Below are positions 16,931 through 24,745 of a stretch of 64,000 nucleotides of DNA, piece by piece. Source of the stretch: Umezawaea tangerina (lineage in GTDB: Bacteria; Actinomycetota; Actinomycetes; Mycobacteriales; Pseudonocardiaceae). The stretch covers positions 248,001 to 312,000 of the forward strand of contig NZ_PVTF01000005.1 in assembly GCF_003002815.1 (NCBI RefSeq), written 5' to 3'. Within the stretch, counting starts at the first letter, position 1. The number at the start of each line of letters is the position of its first letter. Below the pieces are notes generated by a model that had not been told where the DNA came from, did not search any database, and was given only the letters and a program-made list of their open reading frames with translations. The position numbers were made by a program, and so were the translations under genes.

Positions 16931-18002
16931 AGGCGGGGTAGTCGGTGTAGCCCTCGGCGTGGCCGCCGTAGTGGGTTTCCCGGTCGTCCTCGGCCAGCGG
17001 GTGGCCCTGCTCGAAGCGCTCGACGAGGTCGGGGTTGGCGATGAAGGGGGCGCCGAAGGAGACCGCGTCGACACCGCCGTGGTCGAGGATCTGGTTGCCG
17101 AGGTCCCTGGTGAAGCCGGCGTTGGCGATGATGTTGCCCTGGTAGTGCGCGCGGTAGCGGGAGAAGAGGGCGACGCGCTCCTCGATGGTGCCGGGCGCGC
17201 CCACGAGGTGGAGGTAGGCCAGGGTGTCGTCGTCGAGCTTCTTGAGCAGCTGGTCGTAGTCGGCGAGCGTCTCCTCGTCCGCGGTGAACGCGGTTCCGCT
17301 GGTCCAGCCGGGCGACAGCTTCACGCCGACGCGGTCACCGCCCCACACGTCGCCGACGGCGTCGAGGACGTCCAGGAGGAACCGGGCCCGCTTCTCGCTG
17401 CTGCCGCCGTAGGCGTCGGTGCGCTGGTTGAGACGGGGGTTGAGGAACTGCGGGATCAGGTGCGACACCTGGGCGTGCAGCTCCACGCCGTCGAAACCGG
17501 CGCGGCGGGCGTTCTCGGCCGCGCGGCGGTAGTCGGCGATGGTGTCGGCGATCTCGGCGGCGGTGTAGGCGCGCGGGGTGAGGGTGTCCTTCGGGCCGGA
17601 GGGGGTGAAGGACGTCTCGCCGGGGTTGACGGCCGAGGGGCCCGCGGGCAGGCGGCCGCCGAGGTGGTCGGGGTGGGAGACCGCTCCGACGTGCCCGAAC
17701 TGGGAGAAGATCCGCCCGCCCGCCTCGTGGACGGCTTCGGTGACCTTCGCCCACCCCGCGGTCTGCTTGTCGCTGTAGATGCCGGGGACGCTGGTGAAGC
17801 CGATCGCCTCGGGGCTCACCCAGGTCCCCTCGGTGACGATCAGCCCGGCGGAGGCGCGCTGCGCGTAGTAGGTCGCCTGCAGGTCGGTGGGCGCCAGCTC
17901 GGCGTTGTCGGCGCGGGCACGGGTCATGGGGGCCATGACGACGCGGTTCGGGAGCTCCAGCGCGCCGAGTCGGACGGGCTGGAGCAGGGGCTGGGTGGTC
18001 AT
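16917..18002 (-). CDS. Old-yellow-enzyme family alkene reductase with unusual active site
   Basis: ATG at 18002; 361 aa, typical length. The FMN-binding TIM barrel starts QPVRLGALELPNRVVMAPMT and includes the RTDAYGGS loop. Family members reduce activated C=C bonds with NAD(P)H. The substrate-anchoring pair is normally HxxN or HxxH followed by GYL; here the segment is ELHAQVSHLIPQFL, so the second residue is Val and the Tyr is His. QFGHVGAVSH also differs from the usual QLWHxGR. Activity may therefore be altered. Divergent from a TetR gene with candidate operators between them. Confidence 0.88.
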   Translation of the reverse strand: MTTQPLLQPVRLGALELPNRVVMAPMTRARADNAELAPTDLQATYYAQRASAGLIVTEGTWVSPEAIGFTSVPGIYSDKQTAGWAKVTEAVHEAGGRIFSQFGHVGAVSHPDHLGGRLPAGPSAVNPGETSFTPSGPKDTLTPRAYTAAEIADTIADYRRAAENARRAGFDGVELHAQVSHLIPQFLNPRLNQRTDAYGGSSEKRARFLLDVLDAVGDVWGGDRVGVKLSPGWTSGTAFTADEETLADYDQLLKKLDDDTLAYLHLVGAPGTIEERVALFSRYRAHYQGNIIANAGFTRDLGNQILDHGGVDAVSFGAPFIANPDLVERFEQGHPLAEDDRETHYGGHAEGYTDYPAFTAG

Positions 18003-18073
18003 GGGCGGCTTCCTTGTGCTGAGGGGTGGATCAGGACGCGGGGCTGGTGGCGCTCCTGGTCGACCAGTTATTA

Positions 18074-18117
18074 ATGATGGGCATCATCGGAACCATTGCT
18101 ATAATGAGAGACGTCAT
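18074..18117. promoter_or_regulatory. Two ATGA-N6-TCAT dyads around a TATAAT box (TetR operator candidate)
   Basis: ATGATGGGCATCAT at 18074-18087 and ATGAGAGACGTCAT at 18104-18117 share the form ATGA-N6-TCAT, and their centres are 30 bp apart. A consensus TATAAT at 18100-18105 lies between and overlaps the second site by 2 bp. The 152-bp divergent gap between the oxidoreductase and TetR genes is locally AT-rich. This is the expected layout for TetR autorepression plus control of the reductase. Confidence 0.65.
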
Positions 18118-18154
18118 CGAAAAGGTCAAATCCGGAGCGCGCGAGAGGACGGCA

Positions 18155-18763
18155 ATGCCGCGGATCACCAAGGAGGACAAGGCCCGCAACAGGCAGAACA
18201 TCCTCGAAGCGGCGAGCCGCATGTTCCGCTCGCAGGGCGTCGACGCGGTCGGCATCGCCGAGCTGATGAAGGAGGCCGGACTCACCCACGGCGGCTTCTA
18301 CAACCACTTCGCCTCCAAGAACGACCTGGTCGTGGAGGTGTGCGGAGCCGCGTTCGCCGCGTCGCACGGGAGCCTGGCCCAGATCGTCGACGACGGTCCT
18401 CACCAGGACGGCTCCGCGCTGAAGCGGGTCGTGGACGGCTACCTGTCCACCGCGCACCGCGACGCCCCGGACGGCGGCTGCCCCTCCGCCTCGCTGGTCA
18501 CCGACGCCGGACGGCACAGCGAAGCCGTGCAGAGCGCGTACGCCGCCGGGGTCGAGGGCTACCTGACCGGCTTCGCCGCCGAGTTCCTGCGCGAAGCCGA
18601 GGAGAACGGCCACGACCTCGACCCCGACGAGGCCCGGCACAAGGCCATGCGCCTGCTCAGCGAGATGGTCGGCGCGCTCGTGCTCGCCAGGGCCGTGCGC
18701 CAGGTCGAACCCGAGCTCTCCGACGAGATCCTGCGGGCGGGCCGCGGCCAGGCCGTCGACTGA
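18155..18763 (+). CDS. TetR-family transcriptional repressor
   Basis: The ATG at 18155 is chosen because MPRITKEDKARNRQ is a normal TetR start and AGAGG precedes it; upstream in-frame starts run into the operator region. 202 aa. The helix-turn-helix is GVDAVGIAELMKEAGLTHGG followed by FYNHFASKNDL. The C-terminal half contains DGGCPSASLVTDAGR, found in repressors of the NemR/AcrR-like group that often sit beside alkene reductases and respond to electrophiles. Likely controls the divergent reductase gene and itself. Confidence 0.9.
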   Translation: MPRITKEDKARNRQNILEAASRMFRSQGVDAVGIAELMKEAGLTHGGFYNHFASKNDLVVEVCGAAFAASHGSLAQIVDDGPHQDGSALKRVVDGYLSTAHRDAPDGGCPSASLVTDAGRHSEAVQSAYAAGVEGYLTGFAAEFLREAEENGHDLDPDEARHKAMRLLSEMVGALVLARAVRQVEPELSDEILRAGRGQAVD

Positions 18764-18782
18764 GCCGACCCGGTTCCCTCGT

Positions 18783-18813
18783 CGGCGGATCAGCCCCGAC
18801 CAGTGGTCCGCCG
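18783..18813. terminator. Possible bidirectional terminator hairpin
   Basis: CGGCGGA (18783-18789) and TCCGCCG (18807-18813) form a 7-bp stem with a 17-nt loop between the convergent TetR gene and the membrane-protein gene. Weak on its own; position is the main support. Confidence 0.35.
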
Positions 18814-18830
18814 GTTCCGCGCGGGCGTCC

Positions 18831-19295
18831 TCACTTGCGGTGGCGGATCCCGGCGTAGAGGAACGTGCCTCCGGCGAAGGCGAGAGCGAGGCCTGCCGCC
18901 CCGCGCTGGCCCGCGGCACGCCCCGCGTCGTACTGCTCCTCGGTCAGCTCACGGACGACGACGCCGTCCTCCACTTCCTGGTACTTCCCATTCTCGTGCT
19001 CGAAACTCCCCGAGGCGGGCTCGGTCAGCAGCGGGAACGCGAACAGGAACGCCCCGCCGAAGAACGCGATCACCCCCACCACGACCGCCCACGCGGGCAG
19101 CGTCGGGTGCTCGAAGTTGTACCCGCCCCTGGCCAACACCACCGTCGACACCAAGAGGCCCATGGAGATCACCGCCAGCACGAGGTTCGCCGGGCGCGGC
19201 AACAACGCGCTGCCGGTCACGAACCCGAACGCGATGACGACGGCGTCGACGATGATCACCACGAGCGACGCCCGCTGCAACGGCACCAGTCCCAT
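18831..19295 (-). CDS. Small four-helix membrane protein, unknown function
   Basis: The ATG at 19295 gives 154 aa; an in-frame GTG at 19325 would add ten residues, and no clear ribosome-binding site decides. Four membrane segments are visible: VVIIVDAVVIAFGFV, LVLAVISMGLLVSTVVLA, WAVVVGVIAFFGGAFLFAF and a C-terminal GLALAFAGGTFLYAGI. An acidic loop of about 30 residues (FEHENGKYQEVEDG) sits before the last helix. No family was recognised and no neighbour suggests a role. Confidence 0.75.
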   Translation of the reverse strand: MGLVPLQRASLVVIIVDAVVIAFGFVTGSALLPRPANLVLAVISMGLLVSTVVLARGGYNFEHPTLPAWAVVVGVIAFFGGAFLFAFPLLTEPASGSFEHENGKYQEVEDGVVVRELTEEQYDAGRAAGQRGAAGLALAFAGGTFLYAGIRHRK

Positions 19296-19334
19296 GATCA
19301 GCAGACTAGGGCCCGCCCCGGTCACCTGGACCGG

Positions 19335-19787
19335 TTATCGGCAATCCGGCCTGCCGTGCCGGCCGTGGGACGGGGTCGCGAGCGCGTGGTCGACCGACTC
19401 GGCCAGCTCGACGTCGTGGTCGACCTCGGTCATCCGCGTGATCCCCCGGATGAGGTGACCGGACGGGACCGCGACGACCAGCCGCAGCCTGTTCTCGGCG
19501 GCTCGCTCGCGGGCCTGCAGCAACGCCATCAGGCCGAGCGAGCCGAAGAACGTGATCTTCGACAGTTCCAGCACCAGCACCTCGGCCGGTGTCGGCAAGG
19601 GACTACCAGGACTGGGACGGGTGGGACGGGTAGCCGCGGCCGCGACGAAACCCTGGTCGACCGCCCACCGGAAGGAGTCGATCGTGACGTGGTCGACCTC
19701 GCCCCACATCCACACGACCACCGCCCGGCGGTCCGGCAGCGTCGCGACCCGCGTCCACACGTTCGTCCCCGTGTCCACATCGTCCAT
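19335..19787 (-). CDS. STAS-domain anti-sigma-factor-antagonist-like protein
   Basis: ATG at 19787 (150 aa). The domain resembles SpoIIAA: a central strand VLVLELSKITFF is followed by GSLGLMALLQAR, where the Ser occupies the position phosphorylated by anti-sigma kinases (usually DSSGL). Before it is a poorly conserved insertion rich in Pro, Thr and Arg. It may bind an anti-sigma factor or act in a stressosome-like complex. No partner kinase is adjacent. The first residues overlap nothing, and the gene lies between two unrelated minus-strand genes. Confidence 0.75.
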   Translation of the reverse strand: MDDVDTGTNVWTRVATLPDRRAVVVWMWGEVDHVTIDSFRWAVDQGFVAAAATRPTRPSPGSPLPTPAEVLVLELSKITFFGSLGLMALLQARERAAENRLRLVVAVPSGHLIRGITRMTEVDHDVELAESVDHALATPSHGRHGRPDCR

Positions 19788-19852
19788 CCCATCACACCGG
19801 CGGGGAATCCACCGCACACCACGATGCCGACGGCACGGTCGACCGCGGTTCC

Positions 19853-20863
19853 CTACGCCTGGGCGAACCGGTTCCTCCGCACCGGCTCGGGCTCCGACCA
19901 CAGTCCGTGGGGGTATCCCAACCGCGGCGCGCTCACCTCGTCCAGCCACTCGAGCTGACGCGCGGAGATGTCCAGCTCACCGGCCGCGAGGTTGGACGTG
20001 AGCTGGTCCACGCTCCTCGGTCCGACGATGGGGATCACCCCCTTGGACATCGACCACCTGATCGCCACCCGGTCCGGAGTCGTGCCGAGGTCGCGGGCGA
20101 CGCTCTCGACGGCGTCCAGGACCTTCCCCTTGACGGGGTCGTTTTCCCGGTGGAGGAACTGGCTGATCGAGCTCTGCGCGCGACCCGTCTCCCCTCGCCG
20201 GTACTTGCCCGTCAGGAAACCACCGCCGAGAGGCGTGAAACCGAGGACGCCCAGGCCGAACGCCTCCGCCATCGGCACCAGCTCCCGGTCGGCACCGCGC
20301 TCGACGAGGCTGTACTCGGTCTGGATCGCCACGAGCGGGGCCCACCCCCGCTGCTGGGCGAGGGTGACTCCCGTCGCCACCCGCCATGCGGGGAAGTTGG
20401 ACAGACCGGCGTACAGGATCTTGCCCGCGCGGGTCAGGTCGTCGAAGGCCCGCACCACTTCCTCGATGGGCGTGGAGCCATCGGCCACATGGGCCCAGAA
20501 CACGTCCACCCGGTCGGTCCCCAGTCGGCGCAAGCTCTGCTCCAGGGACTGGACCATCGCCTTGCGGCTGTTCCCGGTCACCTGGAGGCCGCTGCCCGTC
20601 GAGGTCCCCATGGTGTACTTCGTCGACAGGACAACGTCTTCGCGATCCGCGGAGAGGATGTCCGACAGGTACTCCTCGGCCTCCCCCGCCTGGTAGTTGG
20701 ACGCGGTGTCGATGAAGTTCCCTCCCGCTTCCCGGTAGACGTCGTACATCGCCCGAGCCTCGGGCACCTGAGCCCCGTGCCCCCAGCCCATCCCGAAGTT
20801 GCCCGTCCCCAACGACAGCTCCGACACCCGTAGCCCTGATCGTCCGAGAAATCGGTATCGCAT
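19853..20863 (-). CDS. Aldo/keto reductase
   Basis: ATG at 20863 with AGGAGTGGAG upstream; 336 aa. The catalytic tetrad is readable: Asp in NFIDTAS with Tyr in NYQAGEAEEYL, Lys in VLSTKYTMG, and His in DVFWAHVADG. The end holds the NADPH-binding block IPIVGPRSVDQLTSNL. Members reduce aldehydes and ketones, and substrate is not predictable. The gene is divergent from an AraC-family regulator. A second reductase of similar sequence lies at 39640-40686. Confidence 0.92.
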   Translation of the reverse strand: MRYRFLGRSGLRVSELSLGTGNFGMGWGHGAQVPEARAMYDVYREAGGNFIDTASNYQAGEAEEYLSDILSADREDVVLSTKYTMGTSTGSGLQVTGNSRKAMVQSLEQSLRRLGTDRVDVFWAHVADGSTPIEEVVRAFDDLTRAGKILYAGLSNFPAWRVATGVTLAQQRGWAPLVAIQTEYSLVERGADRELVPMAEAFGLGVLGFTPLGGGFLTGKYRRGETGRAQSSISQFLHRENDPVKGKVLDAVESVARDLGTTPDRVAIRWSMSKGVIPIVGPRSVDQLTSNLAAGELDISARQLEWLDEVSAPRLGYPHGLWSEPEPVRRNRFAQA

Positions 20864-20957
20864 GCGTCTCCACTCCTGGTGTCGATCGGCGCGAGCAGGC
20901 TCTTCACACCTGCCGCCTGCCACCATCGTTCTGATCACCGGGCGTACAGTCCATAAC

Positions 20958-21983
20958 GTGGAGTCCAGCAATGTTCACCGATCGTCCAGCACGGAGGTCG
21001 TCCTCGGCGCACACGACCCCTTCCGGGACGCCTTGACCCTGGCGCGACCCCGGACCGTCGCTCCCGTCCCGTTCCGCGCGACGGCGCCGTGGGGAGCCCG
21101 GTTCTCGCCGTTCCCGCACATCAAGCTCGGCGTGGTCGTGGAAGGCGAATGCTGGCTGTGCGTCGACGGGATGGACCCCCTTTTCCTGAGCACGGGCGAC
21201 TTCTACCTCCTCGGGAACCCGCCCCTCTACGGCCTCGGCAGTTCGATCGAGGCGGCACGCGGGTCGCTCCACCACGAGATTCCCTTTGGTGGAAAGGAAA
21301 TCTCGTCGGGCACCGTCACGTACACGTGCAGCGTCGACTTCGAGTTCCAGGACTCCGACGCGTCGACCCTGTTCTCCTCGCTGCCCCCGGCTCTGCTCGT
21401 CAAGGCCGACGACGCCGACGGAAGACTGCTCTGGAACATCGCGACCATCCTCGTCCACGAGATGGAGGCGCGGAAAGCCGGCAGATCCCTTGTCCTGGAG
21501 CACCTGGCCCAGATCCTCCTGGTGCACATGCTGAGGTCGCACGCCACCTCGTCCCACGAGCCCATGGGGTGGCTCGCCTCGGTGACCGACGACGGGATCG
21601 GGGCGGCGTTGCGCGCCGTGCACGCCGAACCGGGCCGTCGCTGGACCCTCGAAGAGCTCGCCAAGATCGCGATGATGTCGAGGTCGACGTTCGCCACGAC
21701 CTTCAGGAGCAGGGTGGGCAGGCCTCCTCTGGATCACCTCATCGAATGGCGGATGCAGCTGGCGCGGGCCGCGCTGCGCACGAACGACTCCCTCACCGCC
21801 ATCGCGGAGGCCGTCGGGTACCAGTCCGAAAGCGCGTTCAGCACGGCTTTCCGGCGCGTTGTCGGGACGTCACCACGGGAGTTCCGCGCCGCACTGCACG
21901 CACGGCCGGAAGACCGCGGGTCCGGCAGTCCCGCCTCGGTGGTCCCGTCCGGGACCCACCACCCGGAGTCCCGGCAGGGCTGA
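20958..21983 (+). CDS. AraC-family transcriptional regulator with cupin-type sensor domain
   Basis: The GTG at 20958 is chosen (341 aa); earlier in-frame starts overlap the divergent gene. The N-terminal ~200 residues are a cupin-like ligand domain (GVVVEGECWLCVDG, then LSTGDFYLLGNPP). The C-terminal pair of helix-turn-helix motifs includes LEELAKIAMMSRSTFATTF and LTAIAEAVGYQSESAFSTAF, followed by GTSPREFR. It probably regulates the divergent aldo/keto reductase, a common pairing. A possible -10, TACAGT, at 20945 lies very close to the start, so translation may be leaderless. Confidence 0.9.
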   Translation: MESSNVHRSSSTEVVLGAHDPFRDALTLARPRTVAPVPFRATAPWGARFSPFPHIKLGVVVEGECWLCVDGMDPLFLSTGDFYLLGNPPLYGLGSSIEAARGSLHHEIPFGGKEISSGTVTYTCSVDFEFQDSDASTLFSSLPPALLVKADDADGRLLWNIATILVHEMEARKAGRSLVLEHLAQILLVHMLRSHATSSHEPMGWLASVTDDGIGAALRAVHAEPGRRWTLEELAKIAMMSRSTFATTFRSRVGRPPLDHLIEWRMQLARAALRTNDSLTAIAEAVGYQSESAFSTAFRRVVGTSPREFRAALHARPEDRGSGSPASVVPSGTHHPESRQG

Positions 21984-22005
21984 TGACCAACCGCGACCAC
22001 GCCGT

Positions 22006-22740
22006 TCACACGCGCGTGGTCGTCGCGTCGGACCACACCACGAGACCGCGGCGGCCGGGTTGGCCGCTCAGCCAGGACGCGGCGTCGCGGTCGAGGGCGT
22101 ACGCGGTGGTGGCGTCGATGTCGGCCCAGGTCAACGAAGCCGTGACCACGGTGACGGACGCGACGGCGGTGGGCGGGCGGCCGGTGCGGGCGTCGACGAC
22201 GTGCTGCCCGCGGTGGGCGGCGCCGGAGGTGGCCACGGCGCCGGTGAACACCGGGACGACCGCGACGAGCCTGGTCGGGTCGTGCGGGTCCTCGATGCCG
22301 ATCCGCCACGGGTCGGCGTCCGGGTCGAGGGTGCGGCAGAGCAGGTCGCCGCCCGCCGACAGGCAGAAGTCGGTGTCCTGCAACGCCTCCAGGTGCACGG
22401 CGGCGCGTTCGGCCGCCCACCCCTTGACCACACCGCTGGGGTCGAGGCCGACGCCGTCCCGGCGGACCCGGAACGCGCCGTCGGACCGCCGCTCGGCCAG
22501 CTCCCCCAGCGCCAGCACCTCGGCGACCTCCGCCGGGCAGTCGGCCACGTCCACCTCACCGCGACCCAGGCGGGACACGAAGGAGTCGGGCCGGTAGGTG
22601 CTGAACACCCGGTCCACCCGGCGCAGCGACTCCACCACCTCGGCCCACGCCGCGCGGGCCCGGCCGTCGGCGGTGTGCGCGCCGCGCAGCGCCAGGCTGA
22701 TGGGCAGCCCCATGACGTGCTCGACGTACCGGGTGGTCAC
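22006..22740 (-). CDS. apbE: FAD:protein FMN transferase
   Basis: GTG at 22740 in a GTGA overlap with the FMN-binding protein gene; 244 aa, shorter than the typical 300-350 because the N-terminal secretion region is absent. Family blocks: RRVDRVFSTYRPDSFVSRL, GLDPSGVVKGWAAE, FCLSAGGDLLCR, and the Mg-site region TASLTWADIDATTAYAL. It attaches FMN through phosphodiester linkage to a Thr of target proteins. Its target is evidently the protein encoded just upstream. No signal peptide is seen, so it may act inside or be exported with its partner. Confidence 0.93.
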   Translation of the reverse strand: MTTRYVEHVMGLPISLALRGAHTADGRARAAWAEVVESLRRVDRVFSTYRPDSFVSRLGRGEVDVADCPAEVAEVLALGELAERRSDGAFRVRRDGVGLDPSGVVKGWAAERAAVHLEALQDTDFCLSAGGDLLCRTLDPDADPWRIGIEDPHDPTRLVAVVPVFTGAVATSGAAHRGQHVVDARTGRPPTAVASVTVVTASLTWADIDATTAYALDRDAASWLSGQPGRRGLVVWSDATTTRV

Positions 22741-23153
22741 AGTCCCGCCTCGTCCAGCGCGCCCTGCAACGACTCGACGTACCCCTCGCTCGTCACCGTC
22801 GCGCCGCTGACCATGTCGACGTCGGCGCTCTGGGCGTCCAGCGCCTCCTGGACGAGGATGGGCAGGGCGCGGGCGTTGATCTCCTGGTCCTTGCGGTTCC
22901 CGTCCGGGTAGACCGGCACGGTGACCGCGGTGACCTTCCCCCCGCTGATGGTCACCTCGACCCGCACCGGACCCCACCGCGTGTCGACCGACGGCCCGGT
23001 CACCGTGCGCGAGTCCGCGGTCCCGCCCGTCCCCGGCGTGGTCGGCGACCGCACGGCAGTGGCGGCCATGGGTCCGGCCAGGGAGGTGCGGTAGCCGAAC
23101 AGGAGCACGACGACGGTGATCGTGCCCAGCAGCCACATGACGATGCGCTTCAT
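22737..23153 (-). CDS. Membrane-anchored FMN-binding domain protein
   Basis: ATG at 23153; 138 aa. Residues 1-22 are a signal anchor (MKRIVMWLLGTITVVVLLFG). The FMN_bind domain ends in DMVSGATVTSEGYVESL, where the Thr of SGAT(V)T is the flavinylation site used by ApbE. The domain faces outside the membrane and carries electrons as covalently bound FMN. It starts 4 bp after the stop of the ferric-reductase-like gene and overlaps apbE, which makes a three-gene unit. Confidence 0.93.
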   Translation of the reverse strand: MKRIVMWLLGTITVVVLLFGYRTSLAGPMAATAVRSPTTPGTGGTADSRTVTGPSVDTRWGPVRVEVTISGGKVTAVTVPVYPDGNRKDQEINARALPILVQEALDAQSADVDMVSGATVTSEGYVESLQGALDEAGL

Positions 23154-23157
23154 GTCC

Positions 23158-24546
23158 TCACCACGCGAACTTCTCGATGTGGAGCCGGTCGGGACGCACG
23201 CCCGCGGCGGTGGCGGCGCGGCGGACGGACTCGGCCCACTGCTCCGGTCCGCACACGTAGACGTCGCGGTCGGCGATGTCGGGAACCCACGTCCGCAAGG
23301 CCGTCACGTCGTCCACGGGCACACCCGCGCCGAGCCAGGAGTCCGGGGACCGGCGGTGGCCGGGCAGGTCCACGACCCGCAGGCCGCGGCGCTCGGTGAA
23401 CTGGCGCAGCTCGTCGGCGAAGAGCGGCCGGTGGGTGAACCTGTGCAGCACGACCGCCTCCCCGTGGGCGTAGTCGAGCCCGGCGGCGAGCGCGCGCAGC
23501 GGCGCGATACCGACACCCGCGCCGATCAGCACCACGCCCGAGCGGGTGCGGGCCCTGGCGGTGAGCCTGCCGAACGGGCCTTCGAACAGCACCCGCGTGC
23601 CGGGGCGGATCGACCGCGCCTCCCGGCTGCCGTCGCCCAGCTCCTTGACGGTGATGCGCAACCTGCGCCCGTCCGGGGCCGCCGAGAGCGAGTACGGGTG
23701 GCCGCGGGTCCAGCCCTCCCGGTCGAGGAACCGCCAGAGGAGGAACTGGCCCGCCTTGGCCGGGAAGCGGTCCAGCGCCCGTCCGGTGAGGTGCACCGAG
23801 ACGACGCCGTCGCCCTCCGGCACCACGGCGGTGACCCGCAGCCGGTGCCGGACGTTGCGCCACAACGGAATCCCGATCCGCCACACCAGCACGGCACCGA
23901 GCGCCGCGCCCCACAGCGACCACCAGTACGCGGTGGCCGCGGTCGAGGCCAGGAACTCCTGGCCGGTCCACAGCTGGTGGGGCAGCGCGAACCCGACACC
24001 GAGGTAGGCGTAGAGGTGCAGCAGGTGCCACGACTCGTAGCGGATCTTGGCGCGGGCCGCCTTGACGCTGGTGACGGCGGTCATGACCAGGCACGCGGTC
24101 CCCGCCACCGCCAGCAGCATCGCGGGGTACTCGGTGGTGAGCTCCCAGAACGTCGCGGGCACGTGCAGGAGCTCACCGGCCGCGTAGCCCCAGGTGATGA
24201 GCACGAGGTGCGCGAACATCAAGTTGACCGACGTGAAGCCGACGACCCGGTGCAACGCGATCAGCCGGTCCTGCCCGAACGCCCGCTCCAGCACCGGCAG
24301 CCTGGCCATCAGCAGCACCTGGACCAGCAGCAGGTCGGCCGACACCAGCCCGGTGAGCCGCCCGGCCGACGTCAGCCCGTCGGCCCACTCGGTGAGGTCG
24401 GCGATCCCACCACCGACCACCCACCAGTACACGACCAGCAGCAGCCCCGCCCACAGCACGACACCCGCGGCGACCCGGACACCCGCGTCCAGCCGCGCAC
24501 CGGTGGGAACCGCGGTCGCGGGCGGTCCGGTCAGCCCCAGGCTCAT
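23158..24546 (-). CDS. Ferric-reductase-like membrane flavocytochrome
   Basis: ATG at 24546; 462 aa. The N-terminal half has about six membrane helices of the ferric-reductase/NOX type, with haem-ligand candidates in LIALHRVVGF, NLMFAHLVLI and SWHLLHLYAYLG. The C-terminal half is a ferredoxin-reductase module: FAD-binding RGHPYSLSAAP, NAD-binding VVLIGAGVGIAPLRALA, and YVCGPEQWAESV. Electrons would pass from NAD(P)H through FAD and haem to the outside FMN protein made by the next gene. The terminal acceptor is unknown. Confidence 0.92.
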   Translation of the reverse strand: MSLGLTGPPATAVPTGARLDAGVRVAAGVVLWAGLLLVVYWWVVGGGIADLTEWADGLTSAGRLTGLVSADLLLVQVLLMARLPVLERAFGQDRLIALHRVVGFTSVNLMFAHLVLITWGYAAGELLHVPATFWELTTEYPAMLLAVAGTACLVMTAVTSVKAARAKIRYESWHLLHLYAYLGVGFALPHQLWTGQEFLASTAATAYWWSLWGAALGAVLVWRIGIPLWRNVRHRLRVTAVVPEGDGVVSVHLTGRALDRFPAKAGQFLLWRFLDREGWTRGHPYSLSAAPDGRRLRITVKELGDGSREARSIRPGTRVLFEGPFGRLTARARTRSGVVLIGAGVGIAPLRALAAGLDYAHGEAVVLHRFTHRPLFADELRQFTERRGLRVVDLPGHRRSPDSWLGAGVPVDDVTALRTWVPDIADRDVYVCGPEQWAESVRRAATAAGVRPDRLHIEKFAW

Positions 24547-24745
24547 GCCGGTCTCCTCGGGCCGTGTACGCCGCCACGATCGCATGGCAGGGCATCGACG
24601 TGGTCCATATCGGCACTCCTCCGGATCGGCCTTCGCCACCAAGTTCGCTGGTGAACCCGTGTACCGCACATGAGCAACCTGTGAGTCCGCTGTGCGCCCC
24701 CGGACCAACGGCGAACCGCTTCCCGCGCGACCGTCGCCGCCGTGC

